Origin: Planctomycetaceae bacterium UBA6163
GTDB lineage: Bacteria > Planctomycetota > Planctomycetia > Pirellulales > Pirellulaceae
Direction of reading: 5' to 3'
Assembly: GCA_002428205.1 (NCBI GenBank)
Contig: DIUH01000208.1
Coordinates: 26,524 to 36,030, forward strand
DNA length: 9,507 nt
The notes beneath the pieces are model-generated. The model worked only from the letters and a program-made list of their open reading frames with translations, was not told the origin of the DNA and ran no database searches. The position numbers were made by a program, and so were the translations under genes. Below are positions 1-6,649 of this stretch, one piece after another (positions within the stretch are counted from its first letter, which is position 1; each line of letters begins with the position of its first letter).

Positions 1-1416
1 CGCGATCGAGCCGGCGGACGCGCCTATGTTTATCACGACGCCGGCTACACGTTCGACGCCGGGCCAACAGTGATCACAGCGCCACACTGTCTAGAGGAAT
101 TATTTGAACTCGCAGGCGAAACGTTATCAGATCACGTCGATCTGATTCCCGTCGATCCGATGTATCGATTGCAGTGGACCGATGGCAGCAGTTTTGATTA
201 CAGCAGCAATGAGTCGAAACTTCTTGACCAGATTCGCAAGCTTTCGCCCAGCGACTTGGACGGATACCACCGATTTGCCAACTACACGCGAAAGGTTTTT
301 GAAAAAGGTTACTTGGAACTCGGGGCGACTCCGTTCTTAAACTTTCGCGACATGATTCGTTGTGCTCCGGATCTGATGAAGCTTCGGGCCGATCGTAGTG
401 TTTATTCTGCGGTTTCGCGTTTCGTGAAAGACGAACGGTTGCGACAAGCGTTCAGCTTTCACCCCTTGCTGGTTGGCGGCAACCCGATGCAGACCAGTTC
501 GATCTACACGTTGATCCACTGGATCGAACGGCAATGGGGAGTCTTCTTTCCACGTGGCGGTACGGGCGCACTGGTCCAGTCGTTGGTAGCGTTGTTCGAG
601 CGACTCGGCGGCGAACTGAGGTTAAACGCTCCGGTAGAACAGATTCTTGTCAGGAGCGGCAGTGGTACTGCGGTGAAGCATGAGGTCAGTGACCAGGATG
701 GCAACCGCGAGTCGTTCGATTTGGTCGTTTCCAATGCCGACATCCATCACACCTATGCCAATCTGTATCGCCAGCACGAAGGCGGACGCGTGATGCGGCG
801 TAAGTTGGAAAAGATGGATTGGTCGATGTCGCTGTTCGTGATGTATTTCGGGACCTCGCGGCGTTATGAGAATCTAGCTCATCATACGATCCTGTTCGGC
901 CAGCGATATCAAGGCCTGTTGCGTGACATCTTCCACGGCGATTCGTTGCCAGAGGATTTCAGCTTGTATTTGCATGCACCGACGGTGTCCGACTCATCGC
1001 TCGCACCTCCGGGCGGCGAAGCGTTTTATGTGCTCAGCCCGGTGCCACATTTAGGCCGCGCGAAGGTCGATTGGGATGTGGTTGCCCAGCGTTATGGCGA
1101 CGCGATTCTGGAGTCGCTGGAGCAGCACTTGCCGGGTTTGCGTGAATCGATTGTGACACGACGCCACTTCACGCCGCAGGACTTTCAAAGCGAGTTAAAT
1201 GCTTATCAGGGTTCGGCATTCTCAGTCGCCCCCAAGCTGACACAAAGTGCTTATTTCCGACCGCACAATAAATCGGAGCGGATTCCGGGGCTGTATATCG
1301 TTGGAGGCGGCACACACCCTGGGGCTGGCGTGCCCGGGGTTGTTAACACGGCGAAGGCGACGGCGGGAATCATCGCAAAGGACTACTCGACCGTTTTAGG
1401 GAGTCGAGTGAAATGA
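1..1416 (+). CDS. crtI: Phytoene desaturase CrtI, 5'-partial
   Basis: FAD-dependent carotenoid desaturase that introduces double bonds into phytoene (or a C30 analogue) at the membrane. The reading frame is open from base 1, so the gene begins upstream of the window; 471 codons are present. The first residues, RDRAGGRAYVYHDAGYTFDA, are the end of the N-terminal dinucleotide-binding region (the R-x-GG segment). The GxGxxG loop itself is missing, so about 25-30 residues lie outside. Near the C-terminus, GLYIVGGGTHPGAGVPGV matches the bacterial-type phytoene dehydrogenase signature. The inner part has the usual PRGGTGALVQSL and VVSNAD segments. The TGA stop overlaps the crtB start (ATGA), so the two are one translationally coupled operon. 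The pairing with crtB favours phytoene as substrate, but the exact number of desaturations and C40 versus C30 specificity cannot be read from sequence. Confidence 0.95.
   Translation, partial: RDRAGGRAYVYHDAGYTFDAGPTVITAPHCLEELFELAGETLSDHVDLIPVDPMYRLQWTDGSSFDYSSNESKLLDQIRKLSPSDLDGYHRFANYTRKVFEKGYLELGATPFLNFRDMIRCAPDLMKLRADRSVYSAVSRFVKDERLRQAFSFHPLLVGGNPMQTSSIYTLIHWIERQWGVFFPRGGTGALVQSLVALFERLGGELRLNAPVEQILVRSGSGTAVKHEVSDQDGNRESFDLVVSNADIHHTYANLYRQHEGGRVMRRKLEKMDWSMSLFVMYFGTSRRYENLAHHTILFGQRYQGLLRDIFHGDSLPEDFSLYLHAPTVSDSSLAPPGGEAFYVLSPVPHLGRAKVDWDVVAQRYGDAILESLEQHLPGLRESIVTRRHFTPQDFQSELNAYQGSAFSVAPKLTQSAYFRPHNKSERIPGLYIVGGGTHPGAGVPGVVNTAKATAGIIAKDYSTVLGSRVK
1398..1403 (+). promoter_or_regulatory. 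Ribosome binding site of crtB
   Basis: AGGGAG lies 9 nt before the ATG at 1413, inside the 3' end of crtI. It is the clearest Shine-Dalgarno-like site in the window. Together with the ATGA overlap it fixes the crtB start and suggests coupled translation of crtI and crtB. Confidence 0.6.
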
Positions 1417-2582
1417 GTCAAAATACAGTGATCGATAACATCGTAGACGTTAAAGACGCCGGTAGTATTGCGATCGAGAGTTCCAGCGCAAGGGCAGTGA
1501 TTCGCCGGCATAGCCGATCGTTTTCGATCGCTTCGCGTTTATTGCCCAATGGTATTCGTGGTTCGGTTTATGCCCTTTATGCATGGTGCCGGACGGTTGA
1601 CGACGCGGTCGATGAAGCGGCCAGCGATGCTCAGGCTGCGGTGATTCTAAATCAGTTAGATGATGATTTGGATCGGATGCATCGCGGGCAATCGCCACTA
1701 CATGCGGCGTCGCTATGGATCGAGCCGCTGGTTGTTCAGCGGCGGATCGATGTGATTCATGCCAAGGAGTTGATTGAAGGGATGCGAATGGATTTGCATT
1801 CGTTTCGCGTCAACGATCAAAAAGACTTACAGCGGTATTGTTATCACGCCGCCGGTACCGTGGGGCTGATGATGACACGGTTGATGGGGGTGCGAGATCG
1901 AGCAGCGGATCATCATGCGATCGCGTTGGGCATGGCGATGCAGTTAACCAATATCGCTCGCGACGTTCACGAAGACGCGCTGCGCGGACGCAGCTATCTG
2001 CCTGGTATTTCTGATCCGCTTGCGGTTGAGCCGACCGATGTGCGGATGGCGGTGCGCAACGTTCTTGTCGATGCCGATCGACAGTATGAGGTAGGCCTTG
2101 CGGGATTGCGGTACTTGCCGTGGCGATGTCGGTTCGCGATTCGCATGGCTGCGGCGCTGTATCGCGAGATTGGCCGCCAGGTCGAACGCAATGGTTACAA
2201 CGTGCTGTGTGGTCGCACGGTTATTCGCATGTCGCGATTGGTGTGGGTGTTGGCGGTTACGCTAGCGTTGTCAATCGCGAATGAACTCAAGTTTGCTTTT
2301 GGTTCGATTACTCAAGTTACGAAAGAAGATCCGATGGAAGATACAAAGATCGTTCAAGTCAGCACCGTCGCTCAGGCCAAGCATGCGGTTTATCTTGGCT
2401 TGTCGTTGACCGCGATCATGGCGGCGGCATTGTTTGTGATGGTGTTTATGAATCCGAAAGACGAGTCCTATTCATACCTGCCGTTGGCCTACAGCGGTGC
2501 ATCGCTATTTTTTGCGATCCTGTTTAATCGTTTGGCCGCACGTTGTGAGAGTTGCCAGGCCTCACAGGTCGGCCAAGCTTAG
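1413..2582 (+). CDS. crtB: Phytoene synthase CrtB with C-terminal membrane extension
   Basis: Squalene/phytoene synthase family enzyme that condenses two prenyl diphosphates (geranylgeranyl diphosphate for phytoene) head to head. Visible marks are HSRSFSIASRLLP (33-45), the first Asp-rich Mg-diphosphate motif DDAVDE (63-68), YCYHAAGTVG (142-151), and the second Asp-rich motif NIARDVHED (180-188) followed by RGRSYLP. The catalytic core ends near residue 285, with the NGYNVL segment (260-265) as in ordinary CrtB. The protein then continues to 389 residues, about 90 longer than typical bacterial CrtB. The extension contains two predicted membrane helices (about 325-346 and 355-372) and ends with a CxxC (C378, C381). 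It starts inside crtI (ATGA overlap). Its TAG stop overlaps by 4 bp the stop of the convergent glycosyltransferase gene. The core call is firm; the role of the extension is unknown, membrane anchoring being the simplest guess. Confidence 0.93.
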   Translation: MSQNTVIDNIVDVKDAGSIAIESSSARAVIRRHSRSFSIASRLLPNGIRGSVYALYAWCRTVDDAVDEAASDAQAAVILNQLDDDLDRMHRGQSPLHAASLWIEPLVVQRRIDVIHAKELIEGMRMDLHSFRVNDQKDLQRYCYHAAGTVGLMMTRLMGVRDRAADHHAIALGMAMQLTNIARDVHEDALRGRSYLPGISDPLAVEPTDVRMAVRNVLVDADRQYEVGLAGLRYLPWRCRFAIRMAAALYREIGRQVERNGYNVLCGRTVIRMSRLVWVLAVTLALSIANELKFAFGSITQVTKEDPMEDTKIVQVSTVAQAKHAVYLGLSLTAIMAAALFVMVFMNPKDESYSYLPLAYSGASLFFAILFNRLAARCESCQASQVGQA

Positions 2583-3424
2583 TTTTTCGCAGAAAACCGC
2601 TGGCGGAACAACAAGCCGAGTGTCAGACGAATCGTTTTGAAGACTTGCATTTTGCTCTCGCCGCCTTTCAGATCATACCGAAGGCGGAGCGGCGCTTCGC
2701 CAAAGACGCAACCGAGCCTACGTAGCTTTAGAAGGATATCGGCCATGCAGGAGAAGCCTGTTTCGCCCACAAAATCATCGCCATAGGTTTGAAACGCTTG
2801 CCGAACTACGGAGACTCGATACGCCCTGTACCCCGACGTGTAATCGCGAACCCCTCGCGTGGGAAACATTAATGTGAAAAGAACCCGAGCACCCAGACTG
2901 AGCAGATGGCGATTAAACGGCACACCCTTCACCGTAGCGCCGTGCTCGAACCGAGATGCAATGACGACATCGCAGCCTTCATGGATCATTTGAACCATGC
3001 GAGGTATCAAGCCTGGCGGATGCGTGTTGTCCGCGTCCATTGTCACAATAATGTCACGCTCGTCGGCTCGCTCCATCGCCTCCCGCAGGGCGTCACGGAT
3101 CGTAGTCCCCAAGCCCTGGTTTACCGCATGGTTCACCAGATGCACGGGCATCTGCAGCGCAAACTGTTGGATGATTGATGCCGTCGCATCCTTACTGCCA
3201 TCATTAACGATCACAATTTCATACGGCAGTTCGCTGTCCGCAAACGCTTCGCCGAGTCGCTCAAGCAGTTCCGGCAACGATTCTTCTTCGTTAAACGCCG
3301 GTAGGGCAACGATAACTTTTGCGGGGCGAAACCGCAAACTTTCGCGTAGCCCAGATGCAGATGAATTGGGGGAGGTTTGTGATACGTGGGGCTCGAAAGA
3401 TTCGAGTGACGGGTTAATCATCAT
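2579..3424 (-). CDS. Family 2 glycosyltransferase, polyprenyl-phosphate mannosyltransferase type
   Basis: GT-A fold glycosyltransferase resembling dolichol-phosphate mannosyltransferase (DPM1), which moves a sugar from a nucleotide sugar to a polyprenyl phosphate at the cytoplasmic face of the membrane. Motifs in order over 281 residues are VALPAFNEEESLPELL (39-54, nucleotide-binding strand and turn), VNDGSKD (73-79), NQGLG (102-106), MDADNTHPP (129-137, with the DxD-type metal site), ASRF (156-159), DYTSGYRAYR (194-203) and KGGESKM (253-259). The last two are characteristic of the DPM1-like class. There is no C-terminal membrane domain of the GtrB type, so it is the short soluble or peripheral form; the first 35 residues are a poorly ordered Ser-rich leader. 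Two adjacent ATG codons (3424 and 3421) could both serve as start; no convincing Shine-Dalgarno site precedes them. It converges on crtB with overlapping stops. The actual sugar and acceptor are unknown. Confidence 0.88.
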   Translation of the reverse strand: MMINPSLESFEPHVSQTSPNSSASGLRESLRFRPAKVIVALPAFNEEESLPELLERLGEAFADSELPYEIVIVNDGSKDATASIIQQFALQMPVHLVNHAVNQGLGTTIRDALREAMERADERDIIVTMDADNTHPPGLIPRMVQMIHEGCDVVIASRFEHGATVKGVPFNRHLLSLGARVLFTLMFPTRGVRDYTSGYRAYRVSVVRQAFQTYGDDFVGETGFSCMADILLKLRRLGCVFGEAPLRLRYDLKGGESKMQVFKTIRLTLGLLFRQRFSAKN

Positions 3425-3789
3425 GGCTCATAGAGTTCGAAACATCGAAGCCATGATTTTAATCGTTGTGTCCCGAATTACCATCACAACGTGTTCCAGC
3501 GGACCGGCTTTTCGCCAGAGTTATCACTGCGACGGGCGGTATGGAAGTCATTTATCCATTAGTGGCCTTTGACGACACCAGCAACCTGCCGAAACGGTCA
3601 CTAAGCAATGAGCGGGAAATAAGTGTCCGGTACCTTTTGTGCGAAGCACCCGAAGGGCGAGTTCCTCGCAAAAGGTACCGGACACTTATTTCCCGCACTA
3701 TCCTGACCCGCGTCAAACACAACCGTCGGCCATTTCCGGCCCGAGATGTTGTCTCGTTCACGGGTTGATCGAAGATCTGATCCCTGCCA
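3425..3789. other. Intergenic region between two minus-strand genes
   Basis: This 365-bp stretch lies between the 3' end of the HTH-membrane protein gene and the 5' end of the glycosyltransferase gene. I see no credible coding sequence; the open frames crossing it are short, Arg-rich and mirror each other because of the inverted repeat at 3612-3696. Any promoter for the glycosyltransferase should lie at about 3425-3600. An AT-richer patch near 3455-3465 (minus strand TTAAAAT) could be a -10 element, but there is no matching -35 at good spacing, so none is annotated. Confidence 0.6.
3612..3696. repeat. Perfect 28-bp inverted repeat, REP/MITE-like hairpin element
   Basis: Left arm 3612-3639 and right arm 3669-3696 are exact reverse complements over 28 bp, separated by a 29-nt loop. 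Each arm contains AAGTGTCCGGTACCTTTT or its complement. Just inside the arms a further short complementarity (GCGA with TCGC) continues the stem after a bulge. The RNA or single-strand DNA would form a very stable hairpin on either strand. There is no T-run after the stem on either side, so it is not a classical intrinsic terminator, although it could protect or attenuate the minus-strand transcript. Similar GTGTCCGGTACC-type palindromes are, from memory, dispersed in many copies in some bacterial genomes and linked to IS200-like REP-associated transposases. No transposase and no clear target-site duplication are visible here. Confidence 0.8.
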
Positions 3790-5433
3790 TTACTTATCAA
3801 ATGGTGAGATTTCGATCAGCATGTCGGTTAAGCCGGAGACGGGAGCGGCCGGTTCGGCGTAGGTCCAGATGTTGCGAACGAGATCGGACATCAACATGCC
3901 GCTGATTCCCATCACCAGAACAACACAAACCAGTCCGACGACTTGGAAGATTGAATACGGAACCTCGTAGGCCGCCACGGGTGCACCGCGACCGGTTGCG
4001 ACTGACTCCTCGCCTCCGAATCCGTCTTCGACCGCCATCGCTTCCTCTTCAGCGAATCCGCCTTCCTCGCCTGATTCAGCGAAGGCATCATCGCCGTCCA
4101 ATGCGTCACCGAAATCACCTGCGCCTAGCCCATCGCCAGCGAACGCGGTGCTGTCTTCAACTTCGATCACCTGCGAACTGCTGTCCGAATCGGTGTCGAT
4201 CGAAATACCCGATGGCGATAGCTGGAAATCCTCGGCTCCAACGCCCGATGCCGAACCGAGCCCCTTGCCGCTGCTGCCACCGGCACCGACTTCCAACCCC
4301 AGGTCGAGAGCTGAAATGCTGCTGCCGGCCAGGTCGAGCGGTTCGCTTTCGAGCGAAATACCGCTGTCCGAAGGACTCATCAGATTGATGCCGCTGTCAC
4401 CCGAGATCGACAAATCGCTGCCGCCGAGCACCAATTCGTCGTCGTTATCGGTGATCAGCAGATCGTCGTCGTCATCGAGAATCAGGCTGCTGCCCTTGCC
4501 CTTGCCGCTGCTGCCGGGGCCGCGTCCTCTATCGCTGCCCATCACGTTGCCACTGCCGATCACGTTGCCGCTGTCGCCGGAAATCAATCCGCTGCCGCCA
4601 GCGTCGGCACTCAACAGATCGAGTTCGCTCAAGACATCGTTTGCACCTAACCCACTGCCGAGGTTGCCGCTGCCTTTGCCACTGCCCGACGAAATGTCTA
4701 GGTCGTCCATCAATTCAAGGCTGCTAAGCGCCGACCCGCCTTTGACCGAACTGCCACCTGCCAAGCCCGATCCCAGTACATCGTCGCTAAGTCCCAACAG
4801 ATCATCGTCGCTATCTTCGTCATCGACATTGAACGACAAACCGCTGTCGCCGCTGCTTTTGCCTGCTGATACATCGAGATCACGTTTGGCGATCGGTCCG
4901 GTGCTGCCGGATTTCGCGTCGATCGCCAAATCGATCATTTCGGAATCATGAGTGATCACAGGGACATCGGGCGAAAGCTGTAGTTCGCCCGAATCGATTT
5001 CGACCAACCCTTCACGTCGGTCTTTCAGCGTGAAATCGCTGTCATCATCGCTGGCCGCGCTGACCACCTTCACGTCGCTGCCGTCGCCGTTGCCGTTACC
5101 AGCGATCAGGTTCACATCGCTGCCGATCAGGCTGCTGCCGCCGGCGGTTCCGGAAACAAGGTCCAGGTCCAGATCGTCCAACACGACGCCGCTGCCACCC
5201 GACGACGGACTTTCCGCTGGGGCGTCATCGTCGACCATTTGATACGGATCGTAGCTGTCGCCTTCGGCAGCAAGATCATCGGCCAAGCGTTCGATTTCGC
5301 CTTCGGGAAACTTCCAACTAGCCCCGTCTCGGAACCCACGCACCCGGCCCTCGCTGCGGAACGAGACCAATTGTTCCGTTGATACACCAAGTTTCTTGGC
5401 AGCTTCTTCCAACGATAAAAACTGGCTGGACAT
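3790..5433 (-). CDS. Membrane-anchored helix-turn-helix protein with long acidic Gly/Ser/Asp linker
   Basis: A protein of 547 residues in three parts. Residues 5-54 (FLSLEEAAKKLGVS, W40, ERLADDL) form an excisionase/MerR-like winged helix-turn-helix of the HTH_17 type. Residues 55-490 are low complexity, dominated by Gly, Ser, Asp and Leu, with runs such as LDDLDLDL and DDDDDLL and recurring DSGxxL units. Residues about 495-518 (IFQVVGLVCVVLVMGISGML) form one membrane helix, followed by a 29-residue tail. The HTH would be cytoplasmic, with the linker tethering it to the membrane. I chose the ATG at 5433 because the HTH fold begins directly after it and a GGAG lies 11 nt upstream. The frame stays open to a TTG at 5625, but the extra 64 residues look non-coding. 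The neighbouring 239-residue gene is upstream on the same strand, 241 bp away. Function is unknown; it could bind DNA, or use the HTH-like fold for protein contacts. Confidence 0.82.
   Translation of the reverse strand: MSSQFLSLEEAAKKLGVSTEQLVSFRSEGRVRGFRDGASWKFPEGEIERLADDLAAEGDSYDPYQMVDDDAPAESPSSGGSGVVLDDLDLDLVSGTAGGSSLIGSDVNLIAGNGNGDGSDVKVVSAASDDDSDFTLKDRREGLVEIDSGELQLSPDVPVITHDSEMIDLAIDAKSGSTGPIAKRDLDVSAGKSSGDSGLSFNVDDEDSDDDLLGLSDDVLGSGLAGGSSVKGGSALSSLELMDDLDISSGSGKGSGNLGSGLGANDVLSELDLLSADAGGSGLISGDSGNVIGSGNVMGSDRGRGPGSSGKGKGSSLILDDDDDLLITDNDDELVLGGSDLSISGDSGINLMSPSDSGISLESEPLDLAGSSISALDLGLEVGAGGSSGKGLGSASGVGAEDFQLSPSGISIDTDSDSSSQVIEVEDSTAFAGDGLGAGDFGDALDGDDAFAESGEEGGFAEEEAMAVEDGFGGEESVATGRGAPVAAYEVPYSIFQVVGLVCVVLVMGISGMLMSDLVRNIWTYAEPAAPVSGLTDMLIEISPFDK
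4541..4576. repeat. Imperfect 18-bp tandem repeat inside the linker region
   Basis: Two adjacent 18-bp units (4541-4558 and 4559-4576) differ at only 2 of 18 positions. On the minus strand they encode the consecutive SGNVIG/SGNVMG segments of the linker. This suggests that the low-complexity linker grows by slippage or short duplications. Confidence 0.6.
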
Positions 5434-5674
5434 ACTCTCGACGACTCCGCTTGGGGGAAACAGACGCTTGTTCGGTTTGGCAGGCGACGAATCGCCATGC
5501 CATCGATTGGGGATCGGGCTGATTGGTGATGAGTGGAAAAACGATTGCAAATTGGCTGATTTTGCCAGTCGTCGCTCGTCGTCGCCTTCTTGATCCGCGG
5601 TTTGCGTATTCTGTCTTCGCGTCAATTTCCGCTTCCGTTGTCAGCACACTCGCTGAACAGCAAAAGCGACAATG
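5434..5674. other. Intergenic leader upstream of the HTH-membrane protein gene
   Basis: This 241-bp stretch separates two minus-strand genes if the HTH gene starts at 5433. It stays open in the gene's frame but encodes a composition unlike the domain that follows. A minus-strand TTGACG near 5630 could be a -35 element, but no good -10 lies at 16-18 nt. I see no strong terminator. Whether the two genes share a transcript is open. Confidence 0.4.
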
Positions 5675-6394
5675 TCACTTTCCTTGCAGCCTCCGGATAT
5701 CCTCGGGCAACGGGGCAGTGGCATTGAACTGGATCGTAAAGTCGGCATCGAGCGGCCGGCTGCTGGTCAACCGAATCTGTCCGCTGGTGTCTATATGATA
5801 CACAGCCATCCAACGACGTGATGCGTTTATTATGGTAATTGCTTGAACTCCGTCGCCAAGTTCACGTGAAAATCCGATCATGTCGCCCGCGTTAATCAAC
5901 GTAGCGCGCCCTTTGCCCGGTTCGAACTGGGGTGCGGCAGCCGGAAATGCCATGGGAAGGCCGGCTTGTGGCAATCCAGGAACGGAGCTTTGCACGGCCG
6001 CAGCGGTTGCTGGCAGGGGATTAGCCGAGGACTTTGAGGGCGGCGCAGCGGCTGTTTCAGTCGCCAGTATCGCGGCGTCTTCGGCGATCTGCGGTGAATT
6101 TCCGACTGCCAGTTCGGTTTCCCCACCCTCGCCGCGTGCCGATTCAGCCTGCATTAGGCCGCGGACAACCTCTTGGGCGCTGCGGTAATCTCGCTGTTTC
6201 TGCGGCTGTTCGCCTCCGGCGGTCTCGGTTTCCTGGCCGAAGTCGATTTTGAAGCCGCCAGCCACAGACGGCGCTTGCGGTGGTTGCTGGGACACCGCTG
6301 CAGAGCCGCAGGCGAAAACGATCACAACGGCGACCAACATGCTTAGGGCTGCGAAAATTCCGCCGCTCATTAAAAATTCATTTTTGGTAGACAT
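5675..6394 (-). CDS. Small membrane-anchored/secreted protein with conserved planctomycete C-terminal domain
   Basis: 239 residues. An N-terminal hydrophobic segment (about 11-29, ending in FACGS) is either an uncleaved anchor or a signal peptide; V-F-A-C29 is a poor but possible lipobox. Residues 35-165 are Ala/Pro/Gln/Glu-rich and probably disordered. Residues about 172-233 form a compact domain: GVQAITIINASRRWMAVYH (182-200), then DTSGQIRLTSSRPLDADF (202-219) and APLPEDIRRL (227-236). From memory this pattern (MAVYH, a GxIxL strand, FN-x-x-x-PLPxxIR) recurs in hypothetical proteins of planctomycetes, often beside large membrane complexes; it has no known activity. The ATG at 6394 is the only start giving the full membrane segment with a basic residue before it; no clear Shine-Dalgarno is seen. 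A later ATG at 6370 is possible. It is divergent from the MotA/ExbB-like gene and upstream of the HTH-membrane gene. Confidence 0.8.
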   Translation of the reverse strand: MSTKNEFLMSGGIFAALSMLVAVVIVFACGSAAVSQQPPQAPSVAGGFKIDFGQETETAGGEQPQKQRDYRSAQEVVRGLMQAESARGEGGETELAVGNSPQIAEDAAILATETAAAPPSKSSANPLPATAAAVQSSVPGLPQAGLPMAFPAAAPQFEPGKGRATLINAGDMIGFSRELGDGVQAITIINASRRWMAVYHIDTSGQIRLTSSRPLDADFTIQFNATAPLPEDIRRLQGK

Positions 6395-6468
6395 TTGTCG
6401 GCATCATTTCATCTTCGAGTCGGCAATCGGCTAATGGGCTCACAGATTTCGACTTGTATCGCAAGGCG

Positions 6469-6480
6469 GTTTCATGAAAC
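6469..6480. promoter_or_regulatory. Perfect 12-bp palindrome, candidate operator
   Basis: GTTTCATGAAAC reads the same on both strands. It sits about 75 bp upstream of the minus-strand start and 95-170 bp upstream of the plus-strand starts, where a regulator of both genes could bind. This is a position-and-symmetry argument only; which protein would bind is unknown. Confidence 0.35.
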
Positions 6481-6523
6481 AAGACGCTTTTGTGGATCGA
6501 CGCCGGTATCGATCGCAGCGACT

Positions 6524-6552
6524 TTGACGATTGTCTGAAGTTGCACGATTCT
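6524..6552 (+). promoter_or_regulatory. Possible promoter of the MotA/ExbB-like operon
   Basis: TTGACG (5 of 6 to the sigma-70 -35 consensus) is followed after 17 nt by GATTCT, a poor -10 match (3 of 6). Transcription would begin near 6559. That leaves a leader of about 15 nt to the ATG at 6575, or about 90 nt to the ATG at 6650, which fits the later start better. Confidence 0.25.
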
Positions 6553-6649
6553 GCTGGCCGATCTACTGACAAGGATGCGACTTCGCCGCGCGGAAAAACC
6601 CCGCGCCGCCGGGCATCGAACTCCAGCGAACGTCAGGACGACTGTACCC

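Larger units (their letters stand above)
6395..6649. promoter_or_regulatory. Divergent promoter region
   Basis: This region lies between the start of the minus-strand 239-residue gene and the preferred start of the plus-strand MotA/ExbB-like gene, so promoters for both should be here. It contains a perfect 12-bp palindrome (6469-6480), a CTTG-N5-CAAG repeat (6453-6465) and a GATCGA-N8-TCGATC repeat (6495-6514). A possible minus-strand promoter pairs TTGTTT with TACAAG at 18-nt spacing. It is weak and its -35 side overlaps the palindrome. Confidence 0.5.

Noticed and set aside
70..1416. GTG at 70 as the start of crtI
   Set aside because: The frame is open to base 1 and the upstream codons encode the conserved R-x-GG...DAGPT part of the FAD-binding region, so the gene is truncated by the window, not started at 70.
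3612..3696. Inverted repeat as a classical rho-independent terminator
   Set aside because: The stem is far longer than typical and no T-run follows it on either strand, so an element of the REP/MITE type is a better fit.
3466..3800. Short open frames on both strands across the inverted repeat
   Set aside because: They share the same EISVRYLL-type peptide because the repeat is palindromic; this is a by-product of the inverted repeat, not coding evidence.
4148..4951. Plus-strand open frame of 267 codons rich in Leu, Pro and Ser
   Set aside because: It is the antisense shadow of the Gly/Ser/Asp linker, whose codons give Pro/Leu/Ser runs on the other strand. It has no domain, no ribosome site and no neighbours in phase.
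5434..5625. N-terminal extension of the HTH-membrane protein from a TTG at 5625
   Set aside because: It would use a rare TTG start and place 64 residues of unordered, non-conserved-looking sequence before the HTH domain. The ATG at 5433 with GGAG upstream directly precedes the fold.
6575..6649. Earlier ATG at 6575 for the MotA/ExbB-like gene
   Set aside because: It adds 25 Arg/Pro-rich residues, has an AAGG abutting the ATG, which is too close for a Shine-Dalgarno site, and would leave almost no leader after the possible promoter. It is not excluded.
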